64,000 nucleotides of DNA from an uncultured Bacilli bacterium (GTDB lineage Bacteria > Bacillota_I > Bacilli_A > RF39 > UBA660). The translations under genes were made by a program, and so were the position numbers. Under the pieces are notes generated by a model. It made no database searches and had not been told where the DNA came from. It worked only from the letters and a program-made list of their open reading frames with translations. Location: NCBI GenBank assembly GCA_934119955.1, contig CAKOSZ010000001.1, forward strand, positions 248,001 through 312,000, read 5' to 3'. Shown here piece after piece: positions 55,321-63,864 of this stretch (positions are counted from its first letter, which is position 1; each line of letters starts with the position of its first letter).

Positions 55321-55976
55321 TAGGAAATGATTGGGATAATATATTAGATAGTGAATTTAAAAAAGAATATTTTTATAAGCTATTAAAGTTTGTTCAACTA
55401 GAATACTCTAAACATGAGGTGTATCCACCTAAAAAAGAAGTATTTCGCTGTTTCAGGAACACCCCTTATAAAAATGTTAAGGTTGTAATACTTGGTCAAG
55501 ATCCATACCATGGTTATGGAGAAGCAGAAGGATTATGTTTCTCAGTTCCAGATGGAATTAAAAGACCACCTTCTTTAACTAATATATTTAAAGAACTTGA
55601 AACTGACTTAGGTTGTAGTATTCCAAAATCTAGTTCTTTAATACCTTGGGCTAAACAAGGAGTACTTCTTTTAAATACAACTTTAACAGTTATAAAAGAT
55701 CATGCCAATAGTCATAAAGATATAGGTTGGGGAGTATTTACAGATGAAGTAATTAAAAAACTAAATGAAAAAGAAGAACCAGTTGTTTTTATCCTTTGGG
55801 GTAATTTTGCTCGGAGTAAAAAGAAATTTATTACTAATAAAAAACACTTAGTAATAGAATCAGCTCATCCTTCTCCACTGTCTGCTTATAATGGGTTCTT
55901 TGGTTCCAAACCTTTTTCTAAAACTAATGAGTTTTTAGTTAAAAATAACTTAACTCCTATTAATTGGCAAATTTAA
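55317..55976 (+). CDS. ung: Uracil-DNA glycosylase
   Basis: A 219-residue family 1 UDG with the water-activating motif GQDPYHGYGEAEGLCFS and the His motif SAHPSPLSAYNGFFGSKPFS. It removes uracil from DNA. ATGA overlap with the carrier gene, so cotranscription is by proximity only. Confidence 0.97.
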   Translation: MIGNDWDNILDSEFKKEYFYKLLKFVQLEYSKHEVYPPKKEVFRCFRNTPYKNVKVVILGQDPYHGYGEAEGLCFSVPDGIKRPPSLTNIFKELETDLGCSIPKSSSLIPWAKQGVLLLNTTLTVIKDHANSHKDIGWGVFTDEVIKKLNEKEEPVVFILWGNFARSKKKFITNKKHLVIESAHPSPLSAYNGFFGSKPFSKTNEFLVKNNLTPINWQI

Positions 55977-55977
55977 T

Positions 55978-56006
55978 TTGCTTTTTTTTCTAATTAGTGC
56001 TATGAT
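55978..56006 (+). promoter_or_regulatory. Sigma-A promoter of ispE
   Basis: TTGCTT (55978-55983), 17-base spacer, TGC-TATGAT (56001-56006). Confidence 0.6.
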
Positions 56007-56035
56007 ATCTTGGTTTGTAAATTTAGGGGTGGATT

Positions 56036-56887
56036 ATGTTAAAAATAGTAGAAGTATCTTGTCCTGCCAAAATTAATTTATTTTTAAATGTAACAGGATT
56101 TAATGAAGAAAAAAAATTACATAGTGTAAAAATGATAAATCAAACAATTGATTTATATGATAATATAACTTTACAAGAAACAAAAGTAGGAAATGGTATT
56201 ACTGTTAAATCTAATAATATAGTTCTTTCAAACAATATTTGTTATGAAGCAGCTAAGTTATTTTTTGAATATACTAAGATAAAACCAAATAGTTTTTTAA
56301 TTACAATTCAAAAAAATATTCCAGATAATTCTGGTCTTGGTGGAAATTCAACTGATGCTGCGGGGGTACTTCTTGGCTTAAATGAATATTATCATACTAA
56401 CTCAACTAAACGAGAACTAATATTTTTAGCCTCACTTCTTGGTCAAGATGTTCCATATTTTATTTATTCTGGTTGTAAAATTGTAACAGGATATGGAGAT
56501 AGAATAGAAACATACTCAAAAAGTCCTTATCAACGCTTTTTAGTTATTAAACCAGATTTTGAATTAAAAAAAGAAGATATGATTTCTCAAATAGATAAAA
56601 ATAATTTAAATGAAAAAAATATTTCGGTTAAATTACTTTCCAATGATTTTTCTAGTGTTATGCCAGAAGAAACTACTAGATTAAAAGAATTTTTAAGTAA
56701 ATATCCAGATTTAAATTATTCCTTATCTGGAACAGGACCATCTTACTTTATTGCATTTTCTGAAAAGTATATTAAATCAACAATGAAAATAATTCTAAAA
56801 AATGAATTTCCAAATTACAAATTATATGATGTTAAAAAAAGTGATGGTCATAAATTATTAATTAGATATTCTGCTAAAAGAAGTTAA
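56036..56887 (+). CDS. ispE: 4-diphosphocytidyl-2-C-methyl-D-erythritol kinase
   Basis: A 283-residue GHMP kinase: CPAKINLFLNVTGFNEEKKLH at the N-terminus, ATP motif IPDNSGLGGNSTDAAGVLLGL and C-terminal SLSGTGPSYFIAF. It phosphorylates CDP-methylerythritol in the MEP isoprenoid pathway, so this organism probably uses MEP rather than mevalonate. The residue pattern HSVKMINQTIDLYD replaces the usual YH.m.s..q.i.l.D. Confidence 0.92.
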   Translation: MLKIVEVSCPAKINLFLNVTGFNEEKKLHSVKMINQTIDLYDNITLQETKVGNGITVKSNNIVLSNNICYEAAKLFFEYTKIKPNSFLITIQKNIPDNSGLGGNSTDAAGVLLGLNEYYHTNSTKRELIFLASLLGQDVPYFIYSGCKIVTGYGDRIETYSKSPYQRFLVIKPDFELKKEDMISQIDKNNLNEKNISVKLLSNDFSSVMPEETTRLKEFLSKYPDLNYSLSGTGPSYFIAFSEKYIKSTMKIILKNEFPNYKLYDVKKSDGHKLLIRYSAKRS

Positions 56888-56893
56888 AAAAAG

Positions 56894-56928
56894 TATATAG
56901 TATTTTAATTTAACTATATATTTTTTTT
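56894..56928. terminator. Bidirectional terminator between ispE and 56914-57396
   Basis: TATATAGT/ACTATATA stem with T tracts on both strands (eight T on plus, seven on minus). Confidence 0.65.
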
Positions 56929-57396
56929 AAATACTTTTTTATTATTTAATTTTTCCATTGCCTTATCTTGAATCATATAACTAAGTTCATTTAATCCCAT
57001 AAAATAATAAGTTCTAACTTCAAATTTATCATTTCTCAAAACATGAACTCTTGCTTTATCATAATCAAGTGGTAAGACATTATCTTGTTTATAATAAATA
57101 TTAGTTTCTTTATTTTTTAAAGGTTCAAAATAAGGAAGAGATATCTCATGTTTATTGATAAAGTCATTATTTAACATTAAAACTAAATAATTATAATCAT
57201 TTAATGTTCCTTTAAAACCATCTTTAAAAACTACTTCATTAGTATTTTTATTTCTAATTTCTAAATTAAACTTATCATTACTATAATAAATAAGTATTTG
57301 AAAAAATCCTTCACGTTTAGAAAAATTTGAAACTAATAAATCATATAGAACTTTAAAATTACTATATTTGGTATTATAAGTATTCACAAAAACCAT
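56914..57396 (-). CDS. Hypothetical protein, 160 aa
   Basis: An unrecognised soluble protein with alternating strands and helices, no signal peptide, and an Asn/Tyr/Lys-rich composition. AAGGAGG precedes the ATG. It is monocistronic, convergent with ispE and divergent from ezrA. The upstream gap 57397-57560 is AT-rich and holds nothing else I can identify. Confidence 0.6.
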   Translation of the reverse strand: MVFVNTYNTKYSNFKVLYDLLVSNFSKREGFFQILIYYSNDKFNLEIRNKNTNEVVFKDGFKGTLNDYNYLVLMLNNDFINKHEISLPYFEPLKNKETNIYYKQDNVLPLDYDKARVHVLRNDKFEVRTYYFMGLNELSYMIQDKAMEKLNNKKVFKKNI

Positions 57397-57564
57397 TCCT
57401 CCTTTATATATGAATTTTTTAAGTTAAAATTCATTAGTCTATGTATTTTACTTATTTTTCTTGTTTTGTCAAGTTTTTTTTATTATAACAAATAGTATTG
57501 TCCTAATATGTCGAATAAAAAAATTAAAAAAAATAAAAAAATTATGTAAAAAAAAGTCAGTTTA

Positions 57565-57573
57565 TGGTATGAT
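57565..57573 (+). promoter_or_regulatory. Extended -10 promoter of ezrA
   Basis: TGG-TATGAT, 37 bases before the ATG; no good -35. Confidence 0.4.
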
Positions 57574-57610
57574 ATTATCATGATGGGTTATTGGCTAAAA
57601 AGGAGTTTAT

Positions 57611-59314
57611 ATGAATAAAAAAATAATTTTAATTTCCTTGATAATTGTTTTTTTAATTATACTTATAGTTAGTATCATATTATCTAAAAAAAATAAAAGA
57701 AAAAAAATGCAAAAAAAAGTTACTAACTTAGATATCATTAAAAATGATGTTTTATCACTTCCCTTACTAGCTGAAATTGAAAAGGTTTCTAATTTAGCAA
57801 AAGGTGAACAATTAGAAGAAAAGATAAATAATTATAAGAAAATATACGAAGATTTAAAAAATAATTCTTTTAAAAAAATTGAAGATATGATTTTAGAATT
57901 AGATTTTTTAATTCAAGAAAATCCAAAAGAGTTTTATTATAAATATTCTTTAATTGAACTTGAATTATATAGAAATAGATATTTAATAAATCATATTATT
58001 GCTGAACTTAAAGAATTAACATCTTATGAAGATAAATATCGTGGTATGGTAATTAAGTTAAAAAATAAATATCGTATAATTAACCGAGAATATGAAAGCA
58101 ATAAAGATTTATATGGTACTTTAATAGATACTATTGATATGCAATTTGAAAATATAGAAAAAAGGTTTCAAGATTTTGAGATAGTAATAAATGAGAATTT
58201 ATATAATGAAGTAGTTTTAGTTGTTAGATCTCTTGATACAATGATAGAACATATTGGTTGTATTGTTTTAGAACTTCCTGATATTCTAGTTTTATTAAAT
58301 GATTTAATTCCATCTAGAATAAAAGAACTAGAATTATTAAGAAATAGTATGCAAGAAGAAGGATTTACTTTATCTTTTATGAATTTAGATTATAACTTAG
58401 CAGCAATTGAAAAAATAGAAAATGATATTATTGATAAATCTAAGGTATTAAATATAGATAATAGTTTAATTGAATTAAAAACGATTTTAGAATTTTTAGA
58501 TTCTTTATTTAAAGATATTGAAAAAGAAAAAGTTTATAAAAGAGATTTTGATTCCTCATCTTATTCTTTTGATGAAAGACTTAGAAATGTTAAGGATACT
58601 TTAAAAAATGTTTATAAACAATTAGATGATATAAAAATCATGTATGGTTTAAATGATGATGATTTAAAAGATTTAGAAACTATTAGTTATAATTATAATG
58701 ATATAGTAAAAGAATATAAAGCACTTATTAGAAAAGTTAAAAAACAAGAAGTATCTTTTGGTAAAATAAATGTATTTTTAAATGATTTATCAAGTAATTT
58801 AAAACTTTTAGAAGATAATCTTGATTTAACTTTAAAAAATCTTGGTAGTATGCAAGATGATGAAGAAAGAGCAAGAGATCAATTAGAAGAAGTACAAGAA
58901 TTACTTAAAACTTGTAAAAGACAAATTCAAAGTGTAAAAATACCAGTTGTTGCTAATAATTATTTTGTTGAATTAAGTGAAGCCAACGAAGCAATTTTAG
59001 AAATAATAAAGGAACTTGCTAAAAAACCAATTGTTATTAAAACTTTAAATACAAGAGTTGATACAGCAAGGGATTTAGTATTTAAACTTTATAATACTAC
59101 TAAAAGTATCATAAAAAATGCTTATATTGCTGAAAATTTGATTGTTTATGCTAATAGATATAGAGATTCATCAAGTGATATTATGAAAAACTTAAATAGG
59201 GCTGAGATTATGTTTTATAAAGGTAATTATGAGGGTTCTTTAAAATTAGTTTTAGATTTATTAGATAAAACTGAGCCTGGTTTTAAAAATAAGTTTGTAA
59301 AAGATGTATTATAA
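57611..59314 (+). CDS. ezrA: Septation ring formation regulator EzrA
   Basis: A 567-residue protein with one N-terminal membrane helix (~3-25) followed by spectrin-like coiled-coil repeats to the end; the tail ANRYRDSSSDIMKNLNRAEIMFYKGNYEGSL matches the EzrA C-terminal patch. It regulates FtsZ ring assembly at the membrane. The position before iscS-thiI agrees with Bacillus. Confidence 0.92.
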   Translation: MNKKIILISLIIVFLIILIVSIILSKKNKRKKMQKKVTNLDIIKNDVLSLPLLAEIEKVSNLAKGEQLEEKINNYKKIYEDLKNNSFKKIEDMILELDFLIQENPKEFYYKYSLIELELYRNRYLINHIIAELKELTSYEDKYRGMVIKLKNKYRIINREYESNKDLYGTLIDTIDMQFENIEKRFQDFEIVINENLYNEVVLVVRSLDTMIEHIGCIVLELPDILVLLNDLIPSRIKELELLRNSMQEEGFTLSFMNLDYNLAAIEKIENDIIDKSKVLNIDNSLIELKTILEFLDSLFKDIEKEKVYKRDFDSSSYSFDERLRNVKDTLKNVYKQLDDIKIMYGLNDDDLKDLETISYNYNDIVKEYKALIRKVKKQEVSFGKINVFLNDLSSNLKLLEDNLDLTLKNLGSMQDDEERARDQLEEVQELLKTCKRQIQSVKIPVVANNYFVELSEANEAILEIIKELAKKPIVIKTLNTRVDTARDLVFKLYNTTKSIIKNAYIAENLIVYANRYRDSSSDIMKNLNRAEIMFYKGNYEGSLKLVLDLLDKTEPGFKNKFVKDVL

Positions 59315-59338
59315 ACAACTACTTTGGTGGTTGTTTTT
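59313..59338 (+). terminator. Intrinsic terminator of ezrA
   Basis: AAACAACTAC pairs with GTGGTTGTTT region (one G-T pair), short loop, then TT; overlaps the stop. Confidence 0.6.
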
Positions 59339-59383
59339 AATATGATTTTAATTTGTAATTAAATTTATTTTGTTTAAAAATAC

Positions 59384-59412
59384 TTGATTAAATTTAATTA
59401 ATTTGATATTAT
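59384..59412 (+). promoter_or_regulatory. Sigma-A promoter of iscS-thiI
   Basis: TTGATT (59384-59389), 17-base spacer, TGA-TATTAT (59407-59412). Confidence 0.6.
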
Positions 59413-59437
59413 TTGATAAGTAAAAAAGAGGTGAATT

Positions 59438-60568
59438 ATGGTATATTTAGATTATAGTGCTACAACTATGGTTAACCCTTCGGTTTTAGATACTTTTAAT
59501 AAGGTATGTAAAGAGTTTCCTGGTAATGCTAATTCTTTACATGAACTTGGTTTTAAGGCAAGAGAATTAATGAATTCGTCAGTTAAACAAATAAGTGATT
59601 TAATTTCAGTACATGAAGATGAAGTAATATTTACAAGTGGAGCAAGTGAGGCTAATAATATGGCTTTAATAGGTGCGGCTTTAAAATATAAAAATCGTGG
59701 TAAACATATAATAACAACTAAATTAGAACATTCAAGTATTTTGAACACAGTTTCTTTCTTAGAAAGTTTAGGTTATACAGTTGATTATGTTAAATTACTT
59801 CCAAATGGTAGTGTTGATTTAGAAGATTTAGAGTCTAAAATATGTGAAAATACTTTTTTAGTAAGTATTTGCCAGGTAAATTCTGAAATTGGAATAATTC
59901 AAGATGTTAATAAAATAGGAAAGATATTAAAAAAATATAATAAAATAATATTTCATGTTGATGGAACTCAGGCAGTTGGTAAAATTAAAGTTAATTTAGA
60001 TAATATTGATTTATATTCATTTTCAGCCCATAAAATATATGGTATTGTAGGAGTTGGTTGTTTAATTAAAAAAAGAGGTATTGAATTAACACCTCTTATC
60101 CATGGGGGAAAAAGTCAAACAATATATAGAAGTGGGACACCTTGTGTTTCGTTATATGCTAGTTTTGCCAAAGCATTAAGATTAGTACTTACAGATTTTG
60201 ATAATAAATATAATCATGTAAAAGAATTAAATAAATATTTAGTTAAAAAATTACAAGAAATAGATGGAATTATTATAAATAGTAATGATAATTGTGTTTA
60301 TAATATACTTAATTTAAGTATAAAAGGTATTAAACCAGAGACAATGTTACATGCCTTATCAAGTAAAGATATTTATATTTCTACTAAAACTGCATGTAGT
60401 AGTGATGATGCATCTTTAAGTGTTTTAGAGCTAACTCATGATAAAGATCTAGCCAGAAGTAGTATAAGAATTAGTTTATCTTATTTAACTACATTTGAAG
60501 AACTTGATTATTTTCTTCACGTTTTTAAAGAAAAAATTGATGAATTAAGTTTTATGAAAGGGGAATAA
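59438..60568 (+). CDS. iscS: Cysteine desulfurase (NifZ/IscS type)
   Basis: A 376-residue PLP enzyme: VYLDYSATTMVNPSVL, FTSGASEANNMALIG, PLP Lys in YSFSAHKIYGIVGVG and catalytic Cys in ISTKTACSSDDASLS. It takes sulfur from cysteine as enzyme persulfide. Followed after 6 bases by thiI, so it is the dedicated NifZ-type sulfur donor for 4-thiouridine in tRNA as in Bacillus. Confidence 0.95.
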   Translation: MVYLDYSATTMVNPSVLDTFNKVCKEFPGNANSLHELGFKARELMNSSVKQISDLISVHEDEVIFTSGASEANNMALIGAALKYKNRGKHIITTKLEHSSILNTVSFLESLGYTVDYVKLLPNGSVDLEDLESKICENTFLVSICQVNSEIGIIQDVNKIGKILKKYNKIIFHVDGTQAVGKIKVNLDNIDLYSFSAHKIYGIVGVGCLIKKRGIELTPLIHGGKSQTIYRSGTPCVSLYASFAKALRLVLTDFDNKYNHVKELNKYLVKKLQEIDGIIINSNDNCVYNILNLSIKGIKPETMLHALSSKDIYISTKTACSSDDASLSVLELTHDKDLARSSIRISLSYLTTFEELDYFLHVFKEKIDELSFMKGE

Positions 60569-60574
60569 TAATAG

Positions 60575-61792
60575 ATGAATAGAGTAATTTTAATAAAATA
60601 TGGGGAATTAACAACTAAAAAAAGTAATAGAAAATTTTTTATTAATACTTTATATAATAATATTATTAAGAAATGTAATGGAATAGATGTTAATATTTCC
60701 AAAGATATTTCACGTATGTATATTGAATATAATAGTATTAATGAAGATGTTGTTTTAAAAAGAATAGGTGAAGTATTTGGTATTCATGCTTATTCAGTAG
60801 CCTATAAAACTAATACTGATATTAGTGATATTGAAACTACTATTAAAGAATGCTTAGATGCTAATATTATTAATTTAAATAATAAAGATGATAGAATTGT
60901 TACTTTTAAAGTTGAAACAAAGAGAAGTTTTAAAAATTTTATAAAGGATTCTATGGAATGTAATAATACATTCGGGGGTTTTGTTTTAAAAAATTATAAA
61001 AATTTTAAAGTAGATGTACATAATCCTGAGGTAGTTATTCATGTAGAAATAAGAGAAAATTATTCATATGTTTATTTAAATGAATATAAAGGTATAGGTG
61101 GTTATCCGGTTGGAACACTTGGTAAAGGACTTTTAATGTTATCAGGTGGAATTGATTCTCCTGTTGCAGGATACTTAGCACTTAAAAGAGGAATTAAACT
61201 AGATTTAGTTTATTTTGAAGCAATTCCCCATACTTCTCTTGAAGCAAGAAACAAGGTCATAGAACTTTCAAAAAAATTAAGTGTTTATGGTGGTTCTATG
61301 CGTTTAATTATTGTTCCATTTACTAAATTACAAGAAAGTATTTATAAAAATGTTTCAGGGAATTACTCTATTACTATTATGCGCAGAATGATGTATCGTA
61401 TTATGGAAAAACTTACCTCTCGTTTTAAAGGCTTAGTAATAATAAATGGGGAATCTATTGGACAAGTTGCAAGTCAAACTTTAACTAGCATGGCAGTTAT
61501 TAATAATGTTACAAATGTTCCAGTTATTCGTCCGGTTGCCTGTTTTGATAAATTGGAAATAATCGATATAAGTAAAAAAATTGATACCTATGATATAAGT
61601 ATCTTACCTTATGAAGATTGTTGTACGGTTTTTGTACCACGTCATCCAGTTATTAATCCAGTTCTTACAGAGTGTATTAAGATGGAAAGTACTTTTGATT
61701 ATGAAACGATGATAGATGAAATATTAAATAATTTAAAAATAATAGAGATTACTAGTGATATGGATGATAATAAATATAGTGATATACTTTAA
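60575..61792 (+). CDS. thiI: tRNA 4-thiouridine synthase ThiI
   Basis: A 405-residue ThiI: N-terminal ferredoxin-like/THUMP domain (~1-165), PP-loop ATPase LLMLSGGIDSPVAGYL, and C-terminal INGESIGQVASQTLTSM with EDCCTVFVPRHP. No rhodanese domain, as in the Bacillus enzyme, which works with NifZ. It thiolates U8 of tRNA. Confidence 0.96.
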   Translation: MNRVILIKYGELTTKKSNRKFFINTLYNNIIKKCNGIDVNISKDISRMYIEYNSINEDVVLKRIGEVFGIHAYSVAYKTNTDISDIETTIKECLDANIINLNNKDDRIVTFKVETKRSFKNFIKDSMECNNTFGGFVLKNYKNFKVDVHNPEVVIHVEIRENYSYVYLNEYKGIGGYPVGTLGKGLLMLSGGIDSPVAGYLALKRGIKLDLVYFEAIPHTSLEARNKVIELSKKLSVYGGSMRLIIVPFTKLQESIYKNVSGNYSITIMRRMMYRIMEKLTSRFKGLVIINGESIGQVASQTLTSMAVINNVTNVPVIRPVACFDKLEIIDISKKIDTYDISILPYEDCCTVFVPRHPVINPVLTECIKMESTFDYETMIDEILNNLKIIEITSDMDDNKYSDIL

Positions 61793-61931
61793 TTCTAAGG
61801 TTTGTTGTATATATTATTAATAATATAAGATATAAGTTAGTAAGTAAAAGTTATTAAGATAAGATTTCTTGCCTTTTTATTTTTATTAAATGTTTTAAAA
61901 AAAGTAGGAAAAATTTACCAATACATAAATT

Positions 61932-61960
61932 GCATAAAATTTCTAATTTGTAGCAATCTA
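61932..61960 (+). promoter_or_regulatory. Putative sigma-G promoter of the SASP gene
   Basis: GCATA (61932-61936), 17-base spacer, CAATCTA (61954-61960), close to the sigma-G pattern (G.ATA, CAT..TA; one mismatch). The remaining sequence 61793-61931 has no gene. Confidence 0.5.
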
Positions 61961-61979
61961 TTAGTGTGGAGGTGAAACA

Positions 61980-62198
61980 ATGAACTCAAATAAAGATGCT
62001 TTAAAGATGAGAGTTCCAGGTGCTAAACAAGCTATCGATAAAATGAAATATGAAATAGCTAGCGAATTTGGTGTTAACTTAGGACCAGATACTACATCTC
62101 GTGCTAATGGATCTGTAGGTGGAGAAATCACTAAAAGATTAGTTCAAAATGGATTAAACCATATTAGTGGAAGTTACAATACTAACCAAAACTATTAA
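61980..62198 (+). CDS. Alpha/beta-type small acid-soluble spore protein
   Basis: A 72-residue SASP with both family signatures: the GPR-protease site region [20 protein letters not shown] and the C-terminal [17 protein letters not shown]. These proteins coat and protect DNA in the dormant spore. Strong GGAGGTGA before the ATG and a putative forespore promoter. In Bacillus sspA also lies next to thiI. Confidence 0.97.
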   Translation: MNSNKDALKMRVPGAKQAIDKMKYEIASEFGVNLGPDTTSRANGSVGGEITKRLVQNGLNHISGSYNTNQNY

Positions 62199-62219
62199 TT
62201 TAAACCATAAATAAAAAAG

Positions 62220-62262
62220 TTAGTTTCCTTTAAATAATTTATTTAGAGGGAACTAATTTTTA
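62220..62262 (+). terminator. Strong intrinsic terminator of the SASP gene
   Basis: TTAGTTTCCTTTAAATAA pairs with TTATTTAGAGGGAACTAA (two G-T pairs), followed by TTTTTA. Confidence 0.75.
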
Positions 62263-62263
62263 T

Positions 62264-62514
62264 TTTGTTACTTAAAAATAGTTTAATTTAAATTTAAAAT
62301 TGTTAAAAATTTAAAATAGTTTTTAGAAGTTATTTTTATATTTGTTAGTTTTATAATTGATTTTTTTAGATTTGTTATTTCTAAAATTAAGTTTTTAGAT
62401 TTATTATTTTGGTAATTTGTTATTTTAGAATATTTAATTTTATAATTAGAAGTAGGTAATTTCTTGTTTTTTGTTGAAAAATTTAAAATAGCAGGCTTGA
62501 CTTTTCATATTTTC
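62264..62514. other. AT-rich non-coding gap
   Basis: About 250 bases with no gene. It contains degenerate repeats (AAAAATTTAAAATAG twice; TTTTTAGATTTGTTATTT and TTTTTAGATTTATTATTT). I see no RNA gene or operator. Confidence 0.5.
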
Positions 62515-62543
62515 TTGTTTTCTTTGTGAAAGTATTGTATAAT
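62515..62543 (+). promoter_or_regulatory. Sigma-A promoter of the DUF402 gene
   Basis: TTGTTT (62515-62520), 17-base spacer, TATAAT (62538-62543). Confidence 0.6.
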
Positions 62544-62560
62544 GACCTAGGAGATGTTTT

Positions 62561-63103
62561 ATGTACGAATACAAAAAGTATGAGAAGTTTATTATACATA
62601 GTTATAAACATAATGGTAGTATTCATCGCGCTTGGGACGAAGCAGTGTTACTTGATGATTGTGGTGAATATTTAGTATTCGGGAATAATAAGACAAAAGT
62701 ATTGGAATCTGATGGAAGAAGTTGGAGGACAAAAGAACCGTCTATTTTGTTCTTTTATAAAAACAGTTGGTATAATGTTATAGGTCAATTAAAAGCGGAT
62801 GGAATTTATTATTATTGCAATATGGCTTCCCCATTTATAATTGAAGATGGGGCAATAAAGTATATTGATTATGATTTGGATTTACGTGTATTTCCTGATG
62901 GAGCATTTAAAGTCTTAGATCGTGGTGAGTATAAATATCACAAAGCAAAAATGAATTATCCAAAAGAAATTGATGATATATTAAAAGAGCAGCTTACAGA
63001 ATTGATTAATTTAGTTCGTGAGAAAAAAATTCCTTTTGATAGAGAAACTATTGAGTACTATTATAATATATATAATAATATCAAGAAAGGAATTACCAAT
63101 TAA
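62561..63103 (+). CDS. DUF402 nucleoside di-/triphosphatase (YgaC/Ntdp-like)
   Basis: A 180-residue DUF402 protein: FIIHSYKHNGSIHRAWDEAV, DGRSWRTKEPSILFFYKNSW, IYYYCNMASPF and KYIDYDLDLRVFPDG (the acidic metal-binding centre), ending PFDRETIEYY. Family members hydrolyse nucleoside di- and triphosphates with divalent metal. Monocistronic, own promoter and terminator. Confidence 0.92.
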   Translation: MYEYKKYEKFIIHSYKHNGSIHRAWDEAVLLDDCGEYLVFGNNKTKVLESDGRSWRTKEPSILFFYKNSWYNVIGQLKADGIYYYCNMASPFIIEDGAIKYIDYDLDLRVFPDGAFKVLDRGEYKYHKAKMNYPKEIDDILKEQLTELINLVREKKIPFDRETIEYYYNIYNNIKKGITN

Positions 63104-63126
63104 TAATTTAGTTGGTAATTTTTTTA
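63091..63126 (+). terminator. Intrinsic terminator of the DUF402 gene
   Basis: AATTACCAA/TTGGTAATT perfect stem, 12-base loop including the stop, six T. Confidence 0.8.
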
Positions 63127-63359
63127 TACAATTGAATATATTATATAGATGGTTTATATGAAATAAATCACTGGGTATAAAATTAAGTAAATATTTTTAA
63201 TTTGCTAATTTAATGAAAATTTAATTATAATTTTTAAAATTTTAGTATGAAAAAAATTCGATTTTACGAGTTAAATATTGTTTTTTTAGAAATTTATACC
63301 TTAAAAACACTTAAAAATTAGTTAATATCAAAAAAATATGTAAATAAATGTCAATCGTA
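63127..63359. other. AT-rich gap before the rRNA promoters
   Basis: About 230 bases without a gene or a recognisable RNA; it may serve as an AT-rich upstream region for the rRNA promoters. Confidence 0.4.
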
Positions 63360-63388
63360 TTGTTCTTTTAAATTTGTTTTGATATATT
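63360..63388 (+). promoter_or_regulatory. Possible weak rRNA promoter P0
   Basis: TTGTTC (63360-63365), 17-base spacer, TGA-TATATT (63383-63388). Confidence 0.35.
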
Positions 63389-63500
63389 AGTATGGCAACG
63401 GCGAAATGGATTAAATTTTGTTATAAATTCTTTATATAAATGGTTAAAAAATCATTTTAAAAAAGAAAATAAAAAAAATTAAAAAAGTTTCAAAAAGTTG

Positions 63501-63529
63501 TTGACAAATGTGAAAGTATTTGTTATATT
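63501..63529 (+). promoter_or_regulatory. rRNA promoter P1
   Basis: TTGACA (63501-63506), 17-base spacer, TGT-TATATT (63524-63529), preceded by an A-tract region that resembles an UP element and followed by AAAAACGTTG. Confidence 0.8.
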
Positions 63530-63623
63530 AAAAAACGTTGCTTTGAAAAAGAAGCTTCAAATATGTAATTGATTATGTCAAAAACGAGTCATGAAAAAAA
63601 GTTAAAAAAAATTAAAAAAAGTA

Positions 63624-63652
63624 TTGACTTATAAAGGACTTCGTGATATGAT
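63624..63652 (+). promoter_or_regulatory. rRNA promoter P2
   Basis: TTGACT (63624-63629), 17-base spacer, TGA-TATGAT (63647-63652), with the same A-tract upstream and AAAAACGTTG downstream as P1. Confidence 0.8.
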
Positions 63653-63737
63653 TAAAAACGTTGTTTGAATTTGAAATTGAATTTGAAAGCAACAAAAAAA
63701 GTTATCTAAAAAAAGTTAAAAAAAATAAAAAAAAGTA

Positions 63738-63766
63738 TTGACTTTGAAAAGATAATTTGATATATT
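63738..63766 (+). promoter_or_regulatory. rRNA promoter P3
   Basis: TTGACT (63738-63743), 17-base spacer, TGA-TATATT (63761-63766), the promoter nearest to 16S. Confidence 0.8.
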
Positions 63767-63793
63767 ACTTATGCACTTTGAGTGCTGAGATAA

Positions 63794-63810
63794 TGATCTT
63801 TGAAAACTGA
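63794..63810 (+). promoter_or_regulatory. boxA-like antitermination site in the rRNA leader
   Basis: TGATCTTTGAAAACTGA resembles the Gram-positive rrn leader boxA (TG.TCTTTGAAAACT). Confidence 0.7.
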
Positions 63811-63864
63811 GCAAAACGTCAATTTTAAGCTAGGAAATAAAACTGATTTAAAATTAAAAAAATA

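Noticed and set aside
61793..61931. Possible small RNA between thiI and the SASP gene
   Set aside because: Only AT palindromes without a promoter-terminator pair; nothing resembles a known RNA family.
62264..62514. Possible repeat array or CRISPR-like element
   Set aside because: The repeats are short, degenerate and irregularly spaced, which fits AT-rich drift; no cas genes.
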